A DNA stretch of 64,000 bases, taken from Glebionis coronaria (lineage: Eukaryota > Streptophyta > Magnoliopsida > Asterales > Asteraceae). Both the position numbers and the translations under genes were made by a program. This document shows positions 22,044 through 34,376 of the stretch, in pieces. Numbering within the stretch: position 1 is the first letter of the stretch; every line of letters starts with the position of its first letter. Below the pieces are notes generated by a model that was not told where the DNA came from, made no database searches, and worked only from the letters and a program-made list of their open reading frames with translations. The stretch spans positions 366,128,639 to 366,192,638 of the forward strand of contig CM046879.1 in assembly GCA_025667525.1 (NCBI GenBank). Direction: 5' to 3'.

Positions 22044-22623
22044 TGTGGAAACCTTGGTTTCCGGATCTTTTAAGCAACTAGGAATGCACCATGTTCATAT
22101 GATTAGATAATCAAAGCGGAAATAGAACATGATACATTAACAAGGTGTTTAGGCACGAATAACATTAATTAAAACAAATGGGATGTTCATAATATTAATA
22201 ACAAACATCCACTAGACGTGTATACATTGAATCCCACGTCTAGTACACACACACTTTGAGGTTTACATTGTGAATGAATTATATATGATTAAAACCTAAG
22301 ACCCTTGGTTCCTTTTATAGTGTAAGGATTCGGGTTTACAAGAGATAAGAATGAATAAACAAGTAAATCTTCTATTTAAATAAACTTATGCAGAATATCT
22401 TTGCATGTTTATCTAAATAGAAGCTTCCATAAGCTTCTTTGTCTATGTTTTGTCAATGCTTGAATTGCATGTAACAATGCTTAGATTGTACATGACAACT
22501 CTTGAGCTAACAACGCCTAATTTGCTCTTATCAACACTTGATTAACTCTTGACAACGCTTGGACAATATCTTCATGTTTTCTTCGTTTTTGAGTTTCTGC
22601 CACATCAACTTTTTGACCCAACA
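22044..22623 (-). repeat. 3' LTR of element S (580 bp)
   Basis: Plus-strand ends TGTGGAAACC and GACCCAACA. A minus-strand TATA box lies at 22311-22320 (CTATAAAAGG). Confidence 0.92.
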
Positions 22624-22634
22624 ATCTTCCCCTA
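22624..22634 (-). promoter_or_regulatory. Polypurine tract of element S
   Basis: Minus-strand TAGGGGAAGAT abuts the LTR. Confidence 0.8.
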
Positions 22635-23460
22635 GTTGATAGTGGCAAAACTCTATGTGTATCTCTTGTAAGTTGTACATGATCTTCAGATTGCTTCCCC
22701 TCAAGTGTAGCATGTATTTCTTCCCCTTTTTGTCACATCAACAAGGAAGTAAACAATGTATGCAATCTTTGAAGATTCTCCAATTGTAGCTCTATGTAAT
22801 GATCTTGAAGAACAATTAATATAATATTTTTGATGTAGAAGTAGAATAACCCAACCTTGTGTTCCATGTCTTGTACTATCCACGTGATAAAGAACTTATA
22901 CCTTTAGCATTATAAGCAGACCTCAATCTCTTGTCAATATTCTCATCCTATGTGAGACACTGAGCACGAGAATGTAACTCCTTCAAGTGTTATGACAAGT
23001 CTTCATCACCAACCATGTAAAGCACGAACAAGTTACCTTTAAAGTCTATGACTGGGAGTGCACGACTTTAAGATATGATAGAACACAAACTCGCGAAAAT
23101 ATTCTTCAATCATCAAACTTACCATAAGAATTCTTCCCCTTAAGCCAACATCTCTTCATGATGAACCAATATCTTTGTATGTAAAAGTCAACAACGAATA
23201 ACTCTTTCACAAGGCTATCCCGATTACATACTCCAATAAATTACTTCATGAATCGTTGCTAACTCGCATTAAAATCATTAATCCCTTTCAAAATATCCGA
23301 GCCATAAATATCAACATGATATTCTATATTAAAACGGAGCTTCCATGTACCTTCGTGTGTATAATCCTCCTTTTTGTGTGCTTAAAACGTACCAATTTTC
23401 CAAACAGCAGCGATTCCTGTGTTGTCCAATATCCTTTTTCATCCAAGATCTAAGTCAGAT

Positions 23461-23484
23461 GTATTGTCCGATATCGGACAATAC
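23461..23484. repeat. 24-bp perfect palindrome in element S
   Basis: The half-site GTATTGTCCGAT is followed by its exact reverse complement. A further half-site (ATATCGGACAAC) lies at about 23507 and a weaker one (GTTGTCCAATAT) at about 23422. Confidence 0.9.
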
Positions 23485-23640
23485 GTGTCAGCGTTCAAAA
23501 TCTCATATATCGGACAACACTGTCAACTCTATCAACGTTGACTTATTCTGTCAGCGTCAAAATCCTTCCTATCAGCGTCAAACCATTCCTTGTCAGCGTC
23601 AAATCTACGACCGTCAACGTCTTGGGCTTTGTCAGTGGCT
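23485..23640 (-). repeat. TTTGACGCTGACA array in element S
   Basis: On the sense (minus) strand there are five or six copies of TTTGACGCTGAYA or close variants, about 20-30 bp apart. Each contains TGACG, the core of as-1/TGA-factor sites, and TTGAC, the W-box core. Confidence 0.8.
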
Positions 23641-24746
23641 AAAAATATGATATAACATCGACTTAAAAGTATTTGTTATCCTTGTATGTCTTAAACCCAT
23701 ATAACTCAGCCCATGTAACAATGCAGATCTTACACCCATGTAACCATCGCAATTTACAAAAGATAAGTCAAAATATAACTCCCTGATAATTAGACGATCA
23801 AAATATGGAAGATATCTTGATACCCTAAAAATCAGTAAATGAATATCTTACTCTTAAACATATCCCACGTCAAATATAGCATGTAGAATATACCTTCCTT
23901 TATCTTTTGGCCTTTTCTTATAACAGAAAAATACGAACATTGATGGTCCATTAATTCTGATCCTTGATTCACGTACCATAATAAACCTTAGAACAACTCA
24001 CGTATCTTATCTATCTTGTAGAATCCCACTCAAAAGCAAACAAATATTCTCCCAAAATAGACTTAATACAAAAACGCAAGTTGTATTATCTGTACATTGA
24101 CCATGTTCTTTCTTCTTGAACGGTTGTATTCATTAGTAAGCAACAAACATCCCTATTTTTTCTCGTGAAAATTATGTGATCATAAACTATGATCCAAGAA
24201 CCAATATAGACGTTAGTTTGTTGCTATATACAAACGAAAGCAAATACATCACTCAGATAATCATATCCTGCTGTAGTTCTTGAAGAACACCCATTGAAAA
24301 ACCCTAATTTGGAACAACCAAATTCGAAAACCCTAAAGAGGATTTAAAGATCAAACTAGGGTTTTGATCCATCTAAACTGCATGTGTTTAAGAACTATCA
24401 GTATCAATAATAACACCTGTTCTGTGTGGAATCGATCTAGGGTTTGTAGAAACCCTAAATCATGATTTCATGCAAATCTGAAAATCTGAAAATCACCTCA
24501 TCAGCCAACTTCGACGCTTAATAACTTTTGATTGGGGATAAAACAGGACAATCCCTCCGGTGAATGTTTAGATATTTGTATAAAGAACACACATATAAAA
24601 TTTCGTGACGATCCAACGGTTTAATCGAAAGTTACGACCTTCTGAATACTGCTGCGCACACAAAAACGTCCAGAAAAACCCTAGACGGATTTTTCTTCTT
24701 TTCACCATACACGAACACCTTGTTGGTCCTAGCATCACGAGCCACG

Positions 24747-24760
24747 AGGCTCTGATACCA
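24747..24760 (-). promoter_or_regulatory. Primer binding site, tRNA-iMet (element S)
   Basis: Minus-strand TGGTATCAGAGCCT two bases inside the 5' LTR. Confidence 0.9.
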
Positions 24761-24762
24761 AT

Positions 24763-25342
24763 TGTGGAAACCTTGGTTTCCGGATCTTTTAAGCAACTAG
24801 GAATGCACCATGTTCATATGATTAGATAATCAAAGCGGAATTAGAACATGATACATTAACAAGGTGTTTAGGCACGAATAACATGAATTAAAACAAATGG
24901 GATGTTCATTATATTAATAACAAACATCCACTAGACGTGTATACATTGAATCCCACGTCTAGTGCACACACACTTTTAGGTTTACATTGTGAATGAATTA
25001 TATATGATTAAAACCTAAGACCCTTGGTTCCTTTTATAGTGTAAGGATTAGGGTTTACAAGAGATAAGAATGAATAAACAAGTAAATCTTCTATTTAAAT
25101 AAACTTATGCAGAATATCTTTGCATGTTTATCTAAATAGAAGCTTCCATAAGCTTCTTTGTCTATGTTTTGTTAATGCTTGAATTGCATGTAACAATGCT
25201 TAGATTGTACATGACAACTCTTGAGCTAACGACGCCTAATTTGCTCTTATCAATGCTTGATTAACTCTTGACAACGCTTGGAAAATATCTTCATTTTTTC
25301 TTCGTTTTTGAGTTTCTGCCACATCAACTTTTTGACCCAACA
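24763..25342 (-). repeat. 5' LTR of element S (580 bp)
   Basis: Same ends as 22044-22623. TATA box (minus) at 25030-25039. Confidence 0.92.
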
Positions 25343-25347
25343 GATAG

Positions 25348-27360
25348 GTGTGAAAACACCCATCCTTTTACCACTTAATTATAATAATAACCAAACCAAA
25401 ACGTGTATTTTATGTCGTAAATGTCGGAATTATGCGTGGTTTGTGTTTTTATTATGTTTTAGGACCAAAAGATGAATAAGGAAGAAAACACGGGCTTTCA
25501 CGGGCTTTTATCGAAGAAAACAAGAAAAGACGAAGTCAAAAGATCAAGAGTGCAAAAAGAACGGAAGTCCAAGGCCTATTCTGAAGATTTATCGAAGAAA
25601 AAGTCTAAAGACGGAAGTTTAATGAAGTCGAAGAACCAAGTCTATTTAAAGAAGAAAATTATAAGACGAGTTCAAATTATATCGACAAATCCCGAGACGA
25701 CGTCGAGAAAGACAAAGATTTTAAATCGAGTCGAGACAAGAAGAAAGAAGGAAGAAAGCACCAACATTTTACTCCTCCTATAAATACCCTCCTAATGTGT
25801 CATTAGGAGGTGGTTAGTTAGATTAGTTTAGGGGTAGCAGTAGATTACTTTCTCTCTCTAGTTTTCACTTTCTCTTTCTAGTTTTTCTTAATGTTTTTCA
25901 AGCTTTTTCATTAATCTTGTACTTTTGAATCTTTAATCTTCATCTTATATCAAGCTTTTTACAATCATTCTCATTCTACATTTCTTGATCTTTTTAATTA
26001 TGTTTGATTCGAAATAATCTTTGATTTTGTTTAATCTTGATGTTTGATTGATTAAAATGTTTATCTTTTTATTCATCTATAAGTTTTAATACGAATTGAG
26101 CTTTGAGCTTGACATGCTTATTGGCTTAATTTTGTGTGTAGCTTATTTACTTTTTATTTTTCTTAAGAAGTTTAGTCTTTTAAAGTTTGTTTTATAAAGT
26201 TTGCATATTTAGTATTTCAAAAGTTTTCAAATTTGTGCTTATTGAGTTGGTAATGTTTTTGTTAATTGTTCTTTTTAGAAGTTCTTATTGGTTTATTAGT
26301 TTATGCTCATCCATCCGAATATTGTGATATTTCCATCACAATAGGGTTTCTGCATTGTGACAGCTTATTGTGATAGTTTTCCGATCACTTATTCCGATCG
26401 TAGGTTGCGATTGCCCCTGGCATCGTACTTTGCGATCGGGTATAAGGCTTATTGTGACGAAATGCTGCCTAAATTTTGACTTACATATTCCGATAGAATT
26501 TTGATATGATATTCCGACAGTTTCTTTTTTTTTTTTAACATTCCGATACATTTTTTTTATGATATTCCGATACCTTTTCTTTTGCTCTATTATTCAGACA
26601 GTTTTTTATTAACATATTGCGATAGATATTCCAATCCATATTCCGATAGTTATTGTTGTACCACATTCAAACAGTTTTTTTATTATTCCGATAGTACAAC
26701 TTTAACATTCCGACAGAAAGTTTACTCTACATTCCGACATATTTTTTTGTGTTAATATTCTGATAGTTATATGATTTAACATGCATGCTTGCATGCTTTC
26801 CTATTATTTCCCGCCATTTTGAGCAGGTAGGCTGCTTGCTTGCGCAGCTTGCCTGCTTGCTTGTTTCTTGTTCCGCAATCGTTTAATTTAATCTGAAAGT
26901 TGTTCCGATTTTATTTCTGAAAGTTACGTATTTTTAGTTGAACTTTTTGTCTAATTTTAAAATTAATATTTCTTCGTATAGTTCAAGTTTTATCTTTTAT
27001 TTAGTACCCGCTTTAGGTTTTGCCTCGTTTAGCTTTAAAGTACCATCTCAGTTTTATTCTCTCCTTTTTCTTTAAGTAACCTTTATTTTCGTGTCGATAG
27101 TTAATTTCGTCTTTTAGTTTTATCTTTATTAATTGTTTCGCTTTAATTCACGTTTTATTATTTATATTGTTTCCTTATTATTAGTTAATTGTTTTTAGTT
27201 TATTTTTATTACATTTCGCTTTTACCTTTTTACTTAGAAATAGATAACCAGACTTCTCTTTTTATTCACCAAAAACAATTGAGTCGCACATTGAACTGGA
27301 AATCAATTCGATTAGACACCGAGAAAACAAACTTTTTTAACCTAGCAAAACATACTATCA
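25348..27360 (+). repeat. 3' LTR of NA (all but its first six bases)
   Basis: Continues from 22043 after the S insertion and its duplicated GATAG. It ends CATACTATCA at 27360, followed by the NA target duplication ATGAA (27361-27365). It has a TATA box at 25778-25787. The 25472-25783 stretch is open but Lys/Arg-rich and closed by stops in the other LTR, so I do not call a gene. Confidence 0.92.
26480..26775 (+). repeat. ATTCCGAYAG array in NA 3' LTR
   Basis: Second copy of the array at 17385-17662, with several units decayed (for example ATTCAGACAG, CATTCAAACAG). Confidence 0.85.
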
Positions 27361-27544
27361 ATGAACTATCGGAAAAATCTAACACTTCTTGTGAAAACTC
27401 ATCGCAAACTACATCGGCTAAGTCAATATGGTTGATGGTAGCGATTGCATAAACATGAGGAGGTGTCGAGTTTTGAGTAGCGTTTATAACAAGTTCCTCT
27501 TCGTTGAATCTCAAAGTAATAGTTCTTGCATGAACATCGATAAG
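27361..27544 (-). pseudogene. Athila A protease-RT linker, middle piece
   Basis: Minus-strand translation continues the protease of 39147-40439 with VHARTITLRFNEEELVINA and then an acidic linker DLADVVCDEFSQEVLDF. The same arrangement (LIDVAAVELIMRVGDDKIVF) is seen in B at 61647-61913. It lies between NA and the SIRE element. The first five bases on the right (ATAAG, 27540-27544) are the SIRE target. Confidence 0.85.
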
Positions 27545-28063
27545 TGTTGATCCCAAACTCAGATCTTAAACCTTAGCTTGTTTAAGGTTTGTGAAGGAAA
27601 GAATAAATTCAGTCTAACACTTGAGAAACTTTGCAATACAAAGTAACTAAACAAGATGCAGAATGTAGTGTTTAACACAAGAACAAATGTTTAAACTAAA
27701 TGTTAAACTTTAGTATATCAAAGATATACGAATACCCAATAGTGGTATTAGGGTTACAAAACCTTAAAGTATGAAATGAAATGAACAGAGAAAGATGTGT
27801 TTTACATGACAACCTAGTGAGTCCTTTTATAGCATAAGGGCCCACGTACAAGATCACTACTAACAAACTAGGAAACTATCTTGGAGTAGTAACTGAAACG
27901 CGTCATAATATCTACCAAGTTTATCTTAGTAGCAGGGTCTTTGACTTCCAGCAGGGGGACCAATCCCCCCGCCTTTGTTATTTAGCAGGGGGAACTTACT
28001 CTAGCAGGGGAAACTCTGACCAACTAGCAGGGGGAACTAACACTCTTATATTTATTCCCAACA
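27545..28063 (-). repeat. 3' LTR of SIRE element (519 bp)
   Basis: Minus-strand TG...CA ends. TATA box CTATAAAAGG at 27824-27833 (minus). Four or five AGCAGGGG words lie within 27930-28035. Confidence 0.95.
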
Positions 28064-28074
28064 ATCCTCCCCTT
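28064..28074 (-). promoter_or_regulatory. Polypurine tract of SIRE element
   Basis: Minus-strand AAGGGGAGGAT abuts the LTR. Confidence 0.85.
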
Positions 28075-28214
28075 AAACTTGTGCTTTAGCCTAAAGACAA
28101 GTTTCTGAATAAATGCTAGTTGATGAGGATGCTTACAAAGTTCCTGGCCAAAGTTGACTATACATTAACCTTGCCAAATCATAAGCAACAGGTGCTTTAG
28201 CATCTACAATCAAA

Positions 28215-31086
28215 TCATCCTGTGCCAGCTTCTTTCAAGGTCTCTTGAGTGAAAGGATAATAGCGATGATTAAGCGAATAAACACTTACACCTTCCATGG
28301 CTACCTCATAGACCCCAGAATTGGTAAAAAACTTCCAATACAGCAAATTTCCTCCATTCACTGCATCAAATATGGGATCAAACATCTCATGCTCATACAT
28401 CCTGTGCATGCAGTCCCATATCACCCAGTCCTTCTCTACACCATCCAAAGTAGGAGGGTTTGCAACAAATGTCTTCTTCAAAAGTTTCCATAGATCATCT
28501 AAGTCCTCACTATCTAAAGTTTGAAATAGCATATCTAACCTTAAAAATGTATGTGTTGTATTGTCAGCTCTTGTAAGCTTCCACCATGACATCCCCTTGT
28601 GTTCATAAACAGCATACTCTACTATGGCATACTTCTTCCCAAACTCACTTGGTGGGATTTCATCATTCTCTTGCACAATCAGCTGCTTATCTATTTATTC
28701 ATTGGAGGGATGCTGAGTTTCCTTAGTAACTATACCAACCTTTTCCATCCTTTTTAATCTTTTGGCTGCTCTCTGTGCATTGAGAACAGATCTCTCAATT
28801 GCTGGAAAAGTGGCACATGCTTGGGATGATGCACCTGCTTGGGATGATGCACCTGCTTGTGTTGTTTCTAATGATATTCCTTCAGCCTTTCTTTTTATGG
28901 ACTCCCTAGCTCTCTGCATCATCTTATTTTGCCTCCTGAGATACTCAACCTCTTCAGGAGTGTTTATACCTATGAGTCATTCACATTAGTCTCTTTTAGA
29001 ACTGGTCTGACTGCCTTTTCTATATCCTCAAAAGTCATGTTTTTGAAGTGAGCATCAGTCCACCTCTTGTGTCTTTTGAGCATAACCTTGTAGTGTGCCA
29101 GCCTCCCCTTTTCAGACCTCAAATACTTTTCCTTCTGAATCTGACTCATCCTTCTTTCCAGATATTCCTTTTGATAATTGAAAACCAAAAGAGTCAGTTC
29201 ATACATGTCTTCCAAAGGAGCATTCACCAACTCCTTTTCCCATTGGTCTAGAAATTCTTTCACATGAGGTACCCTTTCATCTAGTTCTCTATGCATGATT
29301 TCAACCTATTTAAGCATTTCTCTCGTCCTTATTTGTTGCATTCTCTATTCTTGCATGTGTAGCACTTCTTCTTGAAGTTTGAGAGCTACCTGTTCAATAT
29401 ATTCTTCTTGAGCCCTTAGTTGTTCAGGCATTTTGTGCTTGTACTTTCACTTGGGTTGTTCAATCATCTTCCCCGTTCCTTTGTCTTTTGGATCCACTAC
29501 TGGTTTTGCTTTGGTTGCAGCTTCTCCAATTCTTATCCCCTTCTGAGTTGGTTACCTTCTGTTCTTCCTAACAAATGTTTGAGTAATAGGTTTAGCAGTG
29601 GAAGGACTTACAGCAAGGGGATCAAACTTAGCAGGGGAAAATTTTGTAGAAGCAGGGGCTTCTTCTTGATTTCCCATATTCAACAAGGCTTGGGAAATAT
29701 CTTTTGTGGCACTCCCCTTATCACTTCCTTTCTCAGCACTTGTCACCTTTTCTTGTCCTAGATCCTGTTCACCAGGATATGCATACCACTGAATAGACCC
29801 TTCTGTTTGAGGAACTTCCTCCCCTTTAGAAGCATCCTCATCTGTGGAGATAATAAGCTTAGGTCTTATCCTCCCCTCAAGTGTAGCAAGTCTGGTCTCC
29901 AAATTGTTGATAACCAGACCTTGCTTTGTGACAATTTGTACAAGTTGTGCATTTTGCTCTTGCAAGCTAATGCACATATTCCTCAATTCCAAGATGGATA
30001 GTGGTTTCAGTCTGATCTCAACTCTAGGAGGAGATTGATCCCCTCTTTGAGTATCACTGAGTAAAGGAGAGGACTTACTTATGGTGTTACTATCCTGCTC
30101 ATCCCTTGGGGATGAGACAGTAGTGGCAGCCAAACCCCAGTGTGCTCCAACCTTTTGGAGACTCTCCTCTCTACTACTTTTGAAGATTCACCAGGCAAGG
30201 GAGACCTGGCAAACCTGGTTTTGGTTCTCCTTTCATGTTTTGGATCAGCAGGGGGTAGAGAGATGGCAGGGGTATCATCAGTTTTGGTAGGGGAATCAGA
30301 TGGTGTGTGTTTGGCTACTTTTGTTTTAGCTGCTTCTCGTCTGATTTGTTTCATCATTATAGGAGTGAGTGGAACAACCCTGCCAGAAAATTGTGAAGTT
30401 GGTGCAGCAAGTGTGGTAAACAGTTTGGTAGTATGTTTGGTGACTGTAAAATGGCGTTTGTGTTTGATAGGACCATGTTGACTCATATTCAGCAAAAGTT
30501 GTGTAAACCTTGAATACATACAAAATTTAGAACTGCTTGTAACGTTTTTGACCATTCCTTTGAAAATCATTTGAGAAAACAATACTTTCGCCCTGTTGCT
30601 AAGCATATCTGGGCAGAAGCAACCTCACTTCCTAATTATTAAAATTAGTGGTTTTAGGTGACAAACATTGTAAAATTATATGAATCAAATATTTCCAATG
30701 TGGGGCAAACTGACCTTTAGCAAACTTATACTTTTGATTTTCAAAAAGATTGTACCCCAACTTTCAAGACCCTCAAAGCTTTCGGTATCAGGTAGGTTAG
30801 CAACCCCATCCTCATCATCCAAGACAAGCTTGTCTCTAATGAGGGGAAGTGTAATCACCTTGGTATGGCCATCTACCATGCTCTGAATTGTTACCTCTCC
30901 ATCCACTATTTTGGTCATCGAATTAGACCAAAATTCTTTGATATGTGAGGTGTAAATCCTGGGACTAATAAGAAGAGCTACTCTAAAATATGACAATTTT
31001 AGAAAAGCCACTGCATCAGTGAATTTTAATGTTTCATCATGTAAAAGGGCAATTTGATTATGATTAGCAGCAATTTTGAGAGACAT
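28215..31086 (-). pseudogene. SIRE 3' ORF (env-position ORF), broken
   Basis: This minus-strand ORF lies downstream of pol, where SIRE elements carry an env-like ORF. Pieces in order are 31086-30685 (MSLKIAANHNQIALLHDETL, ISPRIYTSHIKEFWSNS, LVLDDEDGVANLPD), 30606-30079 (VKNVTSSSKFCMYSRFTQLL, then Ser/Pro/Arg-rich), 30133-29552 with a coiled-coil heptad region (LRNMCISLQEQNAQLVQIV ... LETRLATLEGRI), 29296-28970 (charged helical), 28922-28695 and 28676-28215 (GMSWWKLTRADNTTHTFLRL, DLDDLWKLLKK, RYYPFTQETL). From memory this closely resembles a protein family very common in Asteraceae copia elements, sometimes labelled longin-like. I see no signal peptide or clear membrane segment, so an envelope role is not supported. 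Function unknown. At least five frame breaks. Confidence 0.75.
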
Positions 31087-32455
31087 GATAAGTGTTGAAA
31101 AAGTTTGAAGGTTTATAGTTGTGAAAAATTAGTGGGATTTGATCGAAAGAGTGAGTTAGGCCTGCTGGTTAAGGGAATTGAGTTTATATAGGCGAATTGA
31201 AGAGCTATGATTGGACCAAGTTTTCAAATTGAAAAAATATTAGAAATAAATCTTGATAAGAAAGTAATTTATTCGAAATAATAAAGAAAAGGTTACCAAT
31301 CAGCGAAGAAAGCGCCTTAAATATCTTTTGAAAAGAATAAAATATTCTCTATCCAAAAAGTTAGCAAGCAGGCCCAACGGCTATAAGCAGGGCAACGGTA
31401 TTGTCGGTCAACGATCAAACAGGGGAATGTTGTATTAGCAGGGGTATAAAAAATGAAAGCATGGGAAAATTTCCTAAGGGTATTAGACTAATCCTAAAGA
31501 GATCAATGCTAAATAGCTCTGCTCTAATGCACACCCTTGTAAACACAAGTTAGATACATAGAAACTCAAGAGTCCTCTATTCAGCAAAGTTCTAAACAGA
31601 AAGAGTTAACACATAAGCAACCCTACACCTGGTCAACCCAAGAAAATAAGCATACCCCAGTCTCCATCCCTACCATTCCCTTACTATGGTTAGTTGGTCT
31701 TGGCAATATGTACTAAAAATCTTAATTTAGACAACAAGCTGGTGAATAAAAAATGTTAAGTACACATTATAGTGCCTCAAGGTTTCAAAACTCCAACAGG
31801 CTTTGCAGCAAGTCTTCATTGTCCCAAACCCCTACTCACCAATGGATATGATCTAGAATCATATATGAGTATCCTAAGGATACCCTAAATCCTAAAGGTG
31901 TGACCTAACCGCTCCTGAAACATAGAGAATATACCTAATCCTCCCATAATATAGTATGCTCCATTTGTATTTCTACATTGTTAGTCTAAAAACCACATAT
32001 AACCACTTTAAAAAGAACAAAACCTAACTTAAGAGAAACACTCTTAGCTGGGAAAAATGCCTTAGCAGGGGGATGAACCCCAGCAGGGGAATCTTTGTTC
32101 AAAAGCAATGGAATGAAGAATAATGGAAAAAGTGACTAACATATGTACAACAACAACCATAAAGCAATCCTGAATATACAAGACAAATTAGACATCAGTT
32201 TTTAAGGAGTGACCATTCCAATACTTGCAACCAAGTACTGAAACCTCCCCACATCAAAAGCTTTTGTCAAAATATCAGTAACATTATGTTCTGTATCAAT
32301 TGCCTCTGGGACAATCAATCCTTTTTCAAAAAATCTCTAATAAAATGATGTCTGATTTCAATATGTTTAGTCTTTCTATGAAAAACAGGATTTTTAATAA
32401 TGCAAATTATGCTGTTATTGTCAATAAATATCTTGGTTTTAAGAAAATTGTACCC
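31087..32455 (-). other. SIRE spacer between RNase H and 3' ORF
   Basis: About 1.4 kb without a supportable frame. It carries AGCAGGGG-type words at about 31385, 31419, 31437, 32063 and 32082, and could be the leader of a subgenomic RNA for the 3' ORF. Confidence 0.65.
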
Positions 32456-32990
32456 TTAATCAAGCAGTTGGTTCTGAACCCAAAGAACTTGTCCAGAACA
32501 TGAAGCAGTTGCTACATACTCAGCTTCAGTTGTGGATGTGGCCAGAATAGTCTGCTTTTTACACTGCCAAGATATAAGCATGCTTCCCAAAAACTGACAT
32601 CCACCTGTTGTAGACTTCCTATCATTGTTGTCACCAGCATAATCACTATCTGAATAGGATACCAGCTCAAATGGTGACTCCTTGGGATACCAAAGTCCTA
32701 AAGTTGGATGACACTTCAGATACCTAAAAATTCTCTTCACAGCAAACAGATGACACTCTGTGGGTGCCACTTGGTATCTTGCACATAAGCAAACTGCAAA
32801 CATAATGTCAGGTCTTGAAGCTGTAAGGTACATGAGAGATCCAATCATGGACCTATAGTTCCTGACATCAATAGGCTTTCTAGGGCCATCTTTGCCCCAA
32901 GGATGCTCCTTATCCATTGGAGTTGAAACTTTCTTTCCTTCACACATTCCAAACTTCTTCACAATTTCAGCCACATACTTGTCTTGTCAG
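32456..32990 (-). pseudogene. SIRE RNase H (copia)
   Basis: Carries VSTPMDKEHPW, SRPDIMFAVCLCARYQ, then YSDSDYAGDNNDRKSTTGGC, LISWQCKKQTILATSTTEAE and YVATASCSGQVLWVQNQL, the classic copia RNase H sequence with the catalytic Asp and Glu. It overlaps the RT piece by a frame break near 32975. It would remove genomic RNA after minus-strand synthesis. Confidence 0.9.
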
Positions 32991-33700
32991 ATAAAGATCC
33001 CATCTTTCCTCTGCTGAACTTGTAACCCCAAAAGAAGTTGAGTTCACCCATTACACTCATTTGAAATTTATCCTGCATCAGCTTGGCAAACTCTTTGCTA
33101 AGCACAGAGTTTGTAGATCCAAAGATGATGTCATCCACATATACTTGTACCAAAAAGAAAGTCACCCTTTTATTTCTTGATAAACAGGGTCTGGTCAATT
33201 TTCCCCATGTTGAAGCCATTATCCAACAGGTATTTAGAAAGAGTTCCATACCAGGGCCTAGGACCTTGGTGAAGTACATACATAGCCTTCTTCACCTTGT
33301 ACACTTTGTCTGGGTGTTCTAGGTCTTCAAACCCTAGAGGTTTCATAACATAAACTTCTTCATCAACGGTGCCATATAAAAAGGCACTCTTAACATCCAT
33401 TTGGTATACTGTGAAGTCCATGAATGAAGCATAAGCTAGAAACAATCTAATGGCTTCAATCCTGGCTAGTGGAGCAAAGACTTCCTCATAATCAATACCT
33501 TTTTCCTGAGTATATCCCTGTGCTACTAGTCTTGCTTTGTTTCTGACTACAATACCCCTCTCATCCTTTTTGTTCCTTAGCACCCACTTTGTCCCAATGG
33601 GCCTTGCCCATTTTGGACAATCTACCAGAATCCACACTTCTTGGATGTCAAACTGTATGAGTTCTTCTTGCATAGCTTCAACCCAACTTGGATCATTGAG
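32959..33700 (-). pseudogene. SIRE reverse transcriptase (copia)
   Basis: Two frames. 33673-33170 holds [41 protein letters not shown] and [20 protein letters not shown]. 33279-32959 holds the active site YVDDIIFGSTN (YVDD at about 33130-33141) and FQMSVMGELNFFWGYKFS, ending with a stop and frame change. This is the normal copia position, after integrase. Confidence 0.92.
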
Positions 33701-34376
33701 AGCCTAAAAGATCTTCTTTGGCTCTTCTTATGACAAAAAGGCAGTAAACAGACAACATTGCATATTGGCATGGTTAAAGTTCATAGTAATGTTGGCAATG
33801 AAGTTGTGTTCCTTTGTTGAATACCTTGTTTGTTTGGGAGTCTCAAGATCACCTATGATTTGTAATTGGGGGTGATCTTTATTGATTCTGTAGGTAGGCT
33901 GCATGATCATGATTACTTATGTTTCATCCTCTTCCAAATCAGGATTTATAGGGCTATCTTGATTGGGAAAGAAATCCTCAAAATAGCTTCCAAATGATAC
34001 TGCATGACTGAGGGATGGATGCTGATGAGCTGAATGCATCTCTGAATAACTTAGAAACCCATTCCTAATTATTATGCTTACACTACTGGATATGAGTGGA
34101 CCACCAGGTGATAGGTGAAGATGAGGAAATGAGTGGGGATTCTCTTTCTTCATCATTAACATCATTGACAGCTGGTTCTTTATTATCAGGGGAAACATTT
34201 GGTCTAGCAGGGGAATCCAGTATTCCACTGTTTTTAGCTATTCCCCTGCTTTCAGGAATTGACTTAGCAGGGGAAGGGATTGACTGCTCCTTCCTTTGTG
34301 ATGTGTCATCTTCTTCACCTATTTTTGTAGCAGCATCATCAATGGGAAACAATGAGGGTACAGTCATGTACCTCAT
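33701..34376 (-). pseudogene. SIRE integrase-RT linker
   Basis: Low-complexity Ser/Pro/Glu-rich linker in at least three frames (34376-34083, 34228-33917, 33910-33728). It contains several minus-strand TTCCCCTGCTA words encoding Ser-Pro-Ala (IPSPAKSIPES, DSPARPNVSPD). No catalytic residues. Confidence 0.7.

Larger units (their letters stand above)
22635..24746 (-). other. Interior of element S, noncoding
   Basis: About 2.1 kb with only short, unconvincing frames. Notable content is a 24-bp perfect palindrome (23461-23484) and an array of TGTCAGCGTCAAA words (23485-23640). Near the polypurine tract are CTTCCCC words like those common downstream of copia pol genes. Confidence 0.75.
22044..25342 (-). 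mobile_element. Coding-free copia-like element S
   Basis: Two 580-bp LTRs flanked by GATAG (22039-22043 and 25343-25347). On the minus strand the LTR begins TGTTGGGTCAAAAAG and ends GGTTTCCACA. It has a tRNA-iMet primer site and a polypurine tract but no recognisable gag or pol in the 2.1-kb interior. LTRs differ at roughly a dozen positions by eye (about 2%). It is best called a non-autonomous LTR element of copia type. Confidence 0.92.
16239..27360 (+). mobile_element. Non-autonomous Athila-like element NA, carrying element S
   Basis: LTRs of about 2.0 kb beginning TGATAGGTGTGAAAAC and ending CATACTATCA are flanked by ATGAA (16234-16238 and 27361-27365). It has a tRNA-Asp primer site, a single acidic ORF and a long 3' noncoding region homologous to those of the autonomous elements A and B. 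There is no protease, RT or integrase. Its 3' LTR is split after six bases by element S (22044-25342). Shared LTR and 3' noncoding sequence suggest an Athila element moves it in trans. Confidence 0.92.

Noticed and set aside
25472..25783. 103-codon Lys/Arg-rich frame in the NA 3' LTR
   Set aside because: The same stretch in the 5' LTR (16370-16680) has stops; the A-rich composition explains the open frame.
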